From contig DIQB01000120.1 in the NCBI GenBank assembly GCA_002427165.1, positions 1 through 17,124 of the forward strand: a DNA stretch of 17,124 bases, given 5' to 3'. The notes below the pieces were generated by a model, which worked only from the letters and a program-made list of their open reading frames with translations, searched no databases and was not told the DNA's origin. Origin of the DNA: Firmicutes bacterium UBA5473. Its GTDB lineage: Bacteria; Bacillota; DTU084. A program made the position numbers and the translations under genes. Shown here piece by piece: positions 1 to 5,425 of this stretch; the first letter of the stretch is position 1, and each line of letters opens with the position of its first letter.

Positions 1-18
1 TTATTTTGGAGGTCCAAT

Positions 19-126
19 ATGTCTCAAGAACAACGTCAAGCCACAATAGAATTTGTAGTTCCGAACAAAATAAAGCCAAAAACTAATCGAGGATTTACAT
101 GGGAGGTAAAGAAAGGGGAGGAATAA
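19..126 (+). CDS. Small hypothetical protein, 35 aa
   Basis: A 35-codon ORF with ATG preceded by a clear GGAGG (9-12 region) at good spacing. The product is hydrophilic, begins MSQEQRQATIEF and is rich in Lys/Glu near the end (WEVKKGEE). No domain is recognised. Its stop lies one base before the GTG of the next ORF, and its last codons contain the GGGGAGG ribosome site for that ORF, so the two appear translationally coupled. It could be a genuine small partner protein or the leftover end of a larger gene. Function unknown. Confidence 0.45.
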   Translation: MSQEQRQATIEFVVPNKIKPKTNRGFTWEVKKGEE

Positions 127-127
127 A

Positions 128-621
128 GTGGTTCTGAATATGATTAATTCACTCCAAATCGGGAACGATACATCGGAGTATGCAGAATTGAAAAAAGTTG
201 CGTATCTGGATATGTCTGAGCAATTCGACGAACGATTTTGTTTCCTCATAAATAATGTATTTGTTAATTTTGGTGTTTTGGACCCGTTTTTTAAATATTC
301 GTTTATTGAGGAAGCCGCAATGAGAGAGACTTATCTTCCAGAAAACTTAGAGATCTACAGGGAGCAGATTGAGGATTTTCAAACTGTATTGGGCAAAAAG
401 GCTTAACCCCTGTTTCCGCATATGCGTTTGAAGAAAATGAGATGCTTTGGTTTTTGATTGTGATTGATGAACCTAATGTAAAGATAGAAAAACAATATGG
501 CAGAGTTTATATCGATGTTTTTAGGAGATATCCAAATGTAAAATTTGATCTAATGATCTTTGGTAGGGAAGAAATAGAAGATATTAAGGTTCCCATCAAC
601 AAATACAGACTACCCATTTAA
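128..621 (+). pseudogene. Frameshifted gene of unknown function (two reading frames, ~164 aa if joined)
   Basis: The first frame runs from GTG 128 (GGGGAGG at 115-121, 6-base spacing) to TAA 404-406, giving 92 aa. Immediately after the A5 run at 395-399 the -1 frame is open to TAA 619-621 and looks coding: GLTPVSAYAFEENEMLWF, then IDEPNVKIEKQYGRVYIDVF and a C-terminal KVPINKYRLPI. Restoring one base in the A-run joins the frames into GKKGLTP, which suggests an A6 to A5 contraction. Programmed -1 slippage is less likely because the heptamer C AAA AAG is not canonical. The piece VYIDVFRRYPNVKFDLMIFG, with REE following, has the strand-acidic-strand look of MNT-type nucleotidyltransferase partners of HEPN proteins, and a HEPN-like stub follows at 636. 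That assignment is inference only; I do not recognise the family with certainty. Confidence 0.5.
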
Positions 622-635
622 CGGGGTGATAAACA

Positions 636-920
636 TTGTCGAGCTTAAAACAACATAAAGCACAATATCATAAAAATAAGATGTTCTTAAAGTGTATTGC
701 GTTTGAAAAATGTAACTTCAACCTCGATTGGGCAATAACAATTCTTTTTTATTGTGGAAAAGGCCAATATGGAGGTGTACGGACCTTAGGGTTTGTTGTA
801 AATAACAGTGGTAAAGAGGTTATCAAGGAGAGTATCTGGGATAACCTCTGGATTACAGTAGCCATGTCTGATGACAATGGAAAGCTACTTGGAGTGCAAA
901 GCGGGCAGCGGAGTTTATAA
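636..920 (+). pseudogene. HEPN-like protein, truncated and joined to unrelated sequence
   Basis: TTG start at 636 with GGGGTGA upstream; 94 codons. Residues 1 to about 42 (SLKQHKAQYHKNKMFL, then FNLDWAITILFYCG) match the first helix pair of small HEPN-like proteins, which usually read SLK.H..QA.HN..FL....DWA.T.LFY and continue with further helices. Here the match stops after FYCG. The remaining residues (LGFVVNNSGKEVIKESIWDN, later KLLGVQSGQ) instead resemble a CARDB-type beta-sandwich repeat of surface proteins (pattern V.N.G....SW.D......LLG). The ORF therefore looks like a deletion junction between two genes, and is probably not functional. It lies 14 bases after the frameshifted ORF, as expected for the second gene of a former HEPN pair. 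Family calls are by eye. Confidence 0.45.
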
Positions 921-925
921 AGATT

Positions 926-1105
926 CGTCTCTATCAGCATTCAGTTGGCAAAGAGGAAAGACAGTTTTTCGGCTTTTCTCTGGAACTTGTGCAAGGGGAG
1001 ATCCGGCTGTGATGCCTGGGCTGCAACACAGATAATATCCCCCTTGGTGCGAAGAGCTGTCCTGTTTGTGGTCTGCCCCTTGCCCATAGCAAAATCATTT
1101 CTTAG
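926..1105 (+). pseudogene. C-terminal relic of an MrfA-type DEXH helicase (paralogue of 10783-13398)
   Basis: Translating from 926 gives RLYQHSVGKEERQFFG, SLELVQGEIRL, a TGA stop at 1010-1012, then CLGCNTDNIPLG, CPVCGLPLAHS and TAG at 1103-1105. This aligns without gaps to the last ~65 residues of the intact helicase at 10783-13398 (RLYKLMVEKEERQFVG ... WCLGCNTEKIPLG ... CPTCGLPLAHT). About 36 of 55 positions are identical by eye. The stop sits exactly where the intact gene has Trp (TGG to TGA). All four zinc-ribbon Cys survive. Nothing homologous precedes 923, so the rest of the gene was deleted. A hairpin (1108-1115 with 1125-1132) directly follows the final stop. Since the two copies are only moderately identical, this is an old paralogue or a transferred copy, not a recent duplication. 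Confidence 0.85.
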
Positions 1106-1190
1106 ACGCTTTGCTATAACGATAAGCAGAGCTGTTGCATAGTGGTGGAAAAGATAATATGTCTAGCGTATTTTTGAGGGGTGATATCTG

Positions 1191-1268
1191 ATGTATTGTC
1201 CACAATGCTGTGCCAACTAAGAGCAGGCCGCCAAATTCTGCAGACAATGTGGCTGCTGCCTTGCTTGA
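1191..1268 (+). pseudogene. Zinc-ribbon N-terminal relic
   Basis: ATG 1191 follows GAGGGGTGA. The frame reads MYCPQCCAN, a stop at 1218-1220, then EQAAKFCRQCGCCLA and a second stop. This is the classic N-terminal zinc ribbon (MYCPxCG....A.FC..CG) that heads many small membrane proteins, including RDD-family ones. The in-frame TAA and the lack of any continuation show it is dead. An RDD relic lies next to it on the opposite strand, so both may come from one rearranged gene. Confidence 0.65.
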
Positions 1269-1307
1269 GAGAGCACACAAATACTTTTGCCATTTTTCAG
1301 AGCTTGC

Positions 1308-1529
1308 CTTGATTATTACCACGGTACCTACAATATAATCATGCAGAGCCTGTTTTTTATTAGTAAAGACCGCCATCAATAAGCCTATACCAAGGGTGAA
1401 AGCTGAGACAATCTTTCCCCAAAATCTGCCTGTGGCGCATAACTATGAGAGTTTTTGGTCATTCTTTACAACCAAACCCATTGCCAGCTTGCCCAAGGTG
1501 GCTCTAGCAGGTGATATAAATCGTTCACC
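1308..1529 (-). pseudogene. RDD-family membrane protein relic
   Basis: Reading the minus strand from 1529: RATLGKLAMGLVVKNDQKLS, a TAG at 1445-1443, then GRFWGKIVSAFTLGIGLLMA, FTNKKQALHDYIVGT and VVIIK. This matches the second half of the RDD domain (G.T.GK...GL.V....G......R...GK..S.....G.......KKQ.LHD..AGT.VV), including the conserved K.QALHD..xGT end. All 74 codons are in one frame apart from the stop, and the N-terminal part with the first helix and the RD-type motif is missing. Because the relic is inverted relative to the zinc ribbon at 1191-1268, an internal inversion or two independent fragments are both possible. Confidence 0.7.
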
Positions 1530-1718
1530 ATGATTAAAAGACCTCTTTTTTGAGGAAAATAATCAGGCAAAGGTTTAATATTTCCTTAAAAACAAGGATT
1601 TTTAAAATAAATAGCTAATTAGTAATTGAAGTTCAACTGGTCAATAGAAATTATCCCGAATTGCAATATGGAGAAATACTTTACTTTAATAAGATTTAAC
1701 TTATCACATAATGCCATC

Positions 1719-1747
1719 TTAATTAGTTGAATAAATACGTGTATGAT
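1719..1747 (+). promoter_or_regulatory. Possible promoter of the TerB-BrxD-helicase operon
   Basis: TTAATT (1719-1724), a 17-base spacer, then TATGAT (1742-1747). The -10 matches consensus at 5 of 6 positions; the -35 is weak. Transcription from here would give a leader of roughly 120 bases before ATG 1874. The region is AT-rich, so chance matches are easy. Confidence 0.35.
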
Positions 1748-1750
1748 AAC

Positions 1751-1774
1751 AAAAAAACAGGCATATTCTGCCTG
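1751..1774 (-). terminator. Rho-independent terminator, minus strand
   Basis: CAGGCA/TGCCTG stem (1758-1763 with 1769-1774, 5-base loop), followed on the minus strand by seven T (1757-1751). It would stop transcription leaving the operon's 5' side leftwards. No minus-strand gene is seen just upstream of it, so it may serve antisense transcripts or be a leftover. Confidence 0.6.
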
Positions 1775-1783
1775 CCCATAGAT

Positions 1784-1840
1784 TGCGATAAGTCGCAGGA
1801 AAGCTGGCTCCACAAGGAACAGATAAAATTTAACCAGCTT
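1784..1840 (+). promoter_or_regulatory. Leader hairpins upstream of the TerB gene
   Basis: Two inverted repeats lie between the possible promoter and the TerB gene: TGCGA/TCGCA (1784-1788 with 1793-1797) and AAGCTGG/CCAGCTT (1801-1807 with 1834-1840). The second is a 7-bp dyad that could be an operator or an RNA stem. No known riboswitch consensus is recognised. Confidence 0.3.
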
Positions 1841-1873
1841 AGTAACAATGATCTTTCGTAGGAGTTGTGAAAA

Positions 1874-4117
1874 ATGGAGTCTTGTTTAGGGTGTCTCGGA
1901 ATATTCTTTGCAATTTACCTTTTTGCTATTGATTGGCGCTTGGGGCTACTTGCTATAGGAGCATTTTGGTATCTAGGAGCTAGAAGTGGAAAGGCTAGCA
2001 AAGAGGAGAAGGAACCTGATCTTAGGGAGATATTATTTGAAAAAACTCCTCCTACCCAAAATGCAGGAACATCTCCTGCCCATGGGATAAGGTGGTATGG
2101 TATGGATGAAAGCATCGCCACTTCGGGATGCTTTATCTCTAGCCCCCTTACTTATGCATCTTCCAAACGGATAGGTGTAGATGAGTCATCTTGCATTGAC
2201 CTTTCTTTAAGGGTAGGCAAGGTGGTTAACGAACCTAGGGGATCATTGGGTTATTGGCCAAGATATAGTGGGCTCTCTCCTAATCAAAGAGCCAATTATC
2301 TAAACTGGATGGCAAGTGGCCGCACTGCGCCACTTGATGATATCGGCTATACTTTCATCTTTTATTATGGCTTGGAACGGCGAGCTTTATTAGATGAAGA
2401 GGACCTACATTTAGTCATAGAGGAGGTTTTAAGGCTCAGGCAGCGCTATCAGTTTTCAAAATCTTTCAATAGCTATTCTGCCAATTTTCTGGCATATTTA
2501 TTGGCCAAAACAGACCTTGCCTCAATGGCTCAGGATACATTTATGAAGGTAATAGCCAGCATAGGTACACTTCAGGATGATATCCTCTCGGTGGTTTTAG
2601 CCTGGTTTTACTATAACAGAAAACCTCTACCAGATGAAGTGGCGTATGAAATAGCAAAAAACCTTCCTGGAGCCCCTAGAAGTGTTGTTCTTAAACGAGC
2701 ACCAGAAGAATTTAAGCTTCTGTTTAAGAACAAATACCAAGCAAAATTTGGCCAAGGTATGGAACTTACTGTGGTGGTACAGCTGAAGAAGATTTCTTAC
2801 CACATTGCAAGTCCGTCATTACCCAGCACGCTTATTAAATCCATCTCTATTCCTGATGTGGTAGGTGCGAAAGAACAATTTACCCCCTTGCTAGAGATAT
2901 GGAGTCAGTGTATAGAAGAGCTGCGCAAGTTCAGCCGAGCATTAAGCCAGGGAATGAAAACCACAGACAGGGATGCATATATGGCACTTCCAAAGATTCT
3001 ACGAAGAGAAGTAGATCATCCAGATAAACCTTTATGGGAGACTTTGGTCACGGAAAACCTCAGCGAAAAGGGATATGTAGTGGTAGAGGTGGCACAAGTT
3101 GCAGAGCTTTTAGACATGCCTCAAAAGGAGAAGTTTACGGTCAAACAAAGCGAGATTATGGCGGAAAATGCTAGTGAAGCTGGCTATCAAATAGTACCTG
3201 ATATCCGGATCACGGGTAGGGCCTACTCTGCCCTGGATAAAGTTTCTCTTGTTCCACAAGAGCCAGACCAAAACCCTGGAAGTGAATACCCTATGGCTGC
3301 TTTTATGTTAGAGCTGGGAATGATAGTTGCCAATGCTGATGGAGAAATTGAAGATGTGGAGATAGCACAAATTGCCCAAATCCTAGAAACCCAATTCCAG
3401 CTAACCCATCAAGGTGGGAAACTTCTGAAAGCCTATGGTCATATTCTATTCCAGCAGCCGCCATCTCTTGCCAGAATAAGTGTGCGACTGAAGGCTGCTT
3501 TAACTACAGAACAAAGGTGGATTTTAGCCAGAAATATTGTTCAGGTTGCAGCTGCCAACGGGAAAATTATAGCTAAAGAGCGTAATAGTCTTAGAAGCAT
3601 TTTTAAGGCTTTGGAAATAGAAGAAAAAGAACTTGAATTATTATTGGATGAAATTCAAATCCAGCCGGTTAGAATTATCCAAGGGCAACAAGAAAAGCAG
3701 GGCGAGGTTATACCACTTAAAGAAGAAAATGAAACGCCCTTGGTTCAGTTGGATCAGGAAAGATTAAAATATGTTATGGCTCAGACACAAGAGGTCTCGA
3801 AGATTTTGGGACAGGTTTTAAGCCAAACAGAAGAGCAGGAAGAAGAAATCATCCAGACCCAAGAGGAGCAAGTCCAAGGCCCTTGGGAAGATCTGGGAGG
3901 TAGATATGTGCCTGCTTTTAAAGAACTAATAAACCGAGCTTTTTGGATGGAGAGCGAACTTATCGCCCTAGCCAGAAAACACGATCTTATGCCACTAGAT
4001 CTTATCGACACAATTAATGTTTGGGCCGAGGAACAGCTGGGAGATTTTCTAATTGAAGATGATGAAAACTACCTAATTAACAAAGAACTATTGGAGGGAG
4101 TAAATTGGTTTCAATAA
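1874..4117 (+). CDS. TerB_N / TerB / TerB_C domain protein, membrane-anchored
   Basis: 747 aa; ATG 1874 has a GGAG site 9 bases upstream. Residues 1-40 are hydrophobic (LGIFFAIYLFAI, LGLLAIGAFWYLG), giving one or two membrane segments, then a charged linker. TerB_N covers about 80-290 (WPRYSGLSPNQRANYLNWMA, IGYTFIFYYGLERR). The TerB helical domain is about 474-595, with acidic motif ANADGEIEDVE near 483-493 and a second-half motif AAANGKI in which the usual Asp is Asn. Gln/Glu-rich, probably coiled linkers follow (about 600-665). TerB_C is about 668-745 (AFWMESELIALARKHDLMPL, INVWAEEQLGD). TerB domains are predicted metal-responsive, membrane-linked modules tied to tellurite and stress systems, and TerB_N/C proteins are known to neighbour SF2 helicases. 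The gene overlaps the next by 13 bases. I infer a sensor or scaffold that recruits the ATPase and helicase to the membrane. Domain calls are confident; the biological role is not. Confidence 0.88.
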   Translation: MESCLGCLGIFFAIYLFAIDWRLGLLAIGAFWYLGARSGKASKEEKEPDLREILFEKTPPTQNAGTSPAHGIRWYGMDESIATSGCFISSPLTYASSKRIGVDESSCIDLSLRVGKVVNEPRGSLGYWPRYSGLSPNQRANYLNWMASGRTAPLDDIGYTFIFYYGLERRALLDEEDLHLVIEEVLRLRQRYQFSKSFNSYSANFLAYLLAKTDLASMAQDTFMKVIASIGTLQDDILSVVLAWFYYNRKPLPDEVAYEIAKNLPGAPRSVVLKRAPEEFKLLFKNKYQAKFGQGMELTVVVQLKKISYHIASPSLPSTLIKSISIPDVVGAKEQFTPLLEIWSQCIEELRKFSRALSQGMKTTDRDAYMALPKILRREVDHPDKPLWETLVTENLSEKGYVVVEVAQVAELLDMPQKEKFTVKQSEIMAENASEAGYQIVPDIRITGRAYSALDKVSLVPQEPDQNPGSEYPMAAFMLELGMIVANADGEIEDVEIAQIAQILETQFQLTHQGGKLLKAYGHILFQQPPSLARISVRLKAALTTEQRWILARNIVQVAAANGKIIAKERNSLRSIFKALEIEEKELELLLDEIQIQPVRIIQGQQEKQGEVIPLKEENETPLVQLDQERLKYVMAQTQEVSKILGQVLSQTEEQEEEIIQTQEEQVQGPWEDLGGRYVPAFKELINRAFWMESELIALARKHDLMPLDLIDTINVWAEEQLGDFLIEDDENYLINKELLEGVNWFQ

Positions 4118-5418
4118 AGCGAAGAGAACGTGATGCAATTCTGCAGTCTCTGCAAGCTGGTGTGGTCCCCAAAATTGGTCTGCAACATATTCAGGTTGGG
4201 AGAAAAGATGAGGTAGAGGCAATTATCAAGGATTTGGAAAGAATAGCAGAAAATGGCTCAGCAGTTCGATTTATCATAGGGCGTTATGGCGCGGGCAAGA
4301 GTTTCTTTTTGAATTTGGCTCGAATTGTGGCTTTGGAGAAGAAGTTTGTCGTAGTACAAGCCGATATCTCACCAGAACGACGACTTTATTCAACAGGTGG
4401 TCAGGCACGTACCCTCTATTCCGAGCTGATGCGCAATATGTGTGCAGGTGCAAAGCGAGAAGGAGGCGCCTTGCCAGGAATTGTACAAAGATGGGTTTCC
4501 GATCTTGACTTCAAGGTGAGAGAGGCAGGTGGCGGAGAATCTGAACTAAAAAAGGCTATCTATGAGGAGCTCAAGCCCCTTGGTGATTTAGTCAGCGGCT
4601 ACGATTTTGCCACTGTGATTAGCAGATATGTTGAGGGTTTTCAAAAGGGCGATGATGTTTTGATGGCTTCAGCTCTCCGTTGGCTTTACGCTGAATATAC
4701 AACCAAAACTCAAGCAAAAGAAGAACTTGGTGTTCGTTATATCATAGATGATCGTGACTTCTATGATTACTTAAAGCTTATGGGCACCTTTGTTCGCATG
4801 GCTGGATATTCTGGGCTTCTTGTCTGTTTGGATGAGATGGGAGTGCTGTCCCACAGACTTAATAATACCCAGTCCAGAAACTCCAACTTCGAAATGATCT
4901 TGCGGATGGTCAATGATTGCCTACAGGGAAATGTAGAAGGTTTGGGGATCATTTTTGCAGGCACAGATGATTTTCTTGATGATAAAAGACGAGGGCTAGC
5001 AAGCTACGAAGCGTTGGCTAGCCGCCTAGCTGAGAATAGATTTGCCATAGATGGTCTTAAAGATTTCTTAGGACCTGTTATTAGATTGCAAAATCTGTCA
5101 GCGGAGGATTTGTACGTTCTACTTTTCAATATTCGTAATGTCTTCGCAAGCGGCGACCCTGCAAAATACTTGGTGCCGGATGAAGCAATTAATGCCTTCT
5201 TGAACCATTGCGCCCAGACTTTGGGTTCTGAATTCTACCAGACCCCACGTGATGCAACAAAAGCCTTTGTAGGTCTTTTGTCTGTTTTAGCTCAAAACCC
5301 AGGTGCAAGGTGGCAAGACCTAATAGGTACTGTAGAACTTGAACAGAGTATAGAATCTAATGAGGAACTGGCGGTAGAGGCAAGCATCGACTTTGAACTG
5401 GCGAGCTTTAGGCTCTGA
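4105..5418 (+). CDS. brxD: BrxD-like P-loop ATPase (DUF2791 / BrxC-BrxD family)
   Basis: 437 aa from TTG 4105, chosen because GGAGGG (4094-4099) lies just upstream and the N-terminus (IKRRERDAILQSLQAGVVPK, then GLQHIQVGRKDE) matches the family start. Walker A is GRYGAGKS (about 59-66). Walker B is LVCLDEMG (about 239-246). A sensor-like IIFAGTDDF is near 282-290, and FYQTPRDATKAFV near the C-terminus follows the STAND/AAA-like pattern of BrxD. In type 2 BREX, BrxD is paired with helicase BrxHI; the same pairing holds here, with the helicase starting 7 bases downstream. The upstream TerB gene overlaps by 13 bases, so all three are probably made in fixed ratio. No BREX methyltransferase or PglZ accompanies them, so 'BrxD' describes the family rather than a complete BREX system. 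Likely activity: ATP-dependent remodelling or loading factor acting on DNA (inference). Confidence 0.9.
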   Translation: MVSIKRRERDAILQSLQAGVVPKIGLQHIQVGRKDEVEAIIKDLERIAENGSAVRFIIGRYGAGKSFFLNLARIVALEKKFVVVQADISPERRLYSTGGQARTLYSELMRNMCAGAKREGGALPGIVQRWVSDLDFKVREAGGGESELKKAIYEELKPLGDLVSGYDFATVISRYVEGFQKGDDVLMASALRWLYAEYTTKTQAKEELGVRYIIDDRDFYDYLKLMGTFVRMAGYSGLLVCLDEMGVLSHRLNNTQSRNSNFEMILRMVNDCLQGNVEGLGIIFAGTDDFLDDKRRGLASYEALASRLAENRFAIDGLKDFLGPVIRLQNLSAEDLYVLLFNIRNVFASGDPAKYLVPDEAINAFLNHCAQTLGSEFYQTPRDATKAFVGLLSVLAQNPGARWQDLIGTVELEQSIESNEELAVEASIDFELASFRL

Positions 5419-5425
5419 GGCTGCC

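Noticed and set aside
391..406. Programmed -1 ribosomal frameshift in the 128-621 gene
   Set aside because: The heptamer is C AAA AAG, not the efficient A AAA AAG. No clear stimulatory stem or upstream Shine-Dalgarno was found, and the neighbourhood is full of dead genes, so decay is the simpler reading.
1619..1813. Minus-strand 64-codon ORF
   Set aside because: It spans a minus-strand terminator and AT-rich sequence, has no ribosome site and no recognisable family, so it is a chance frame.
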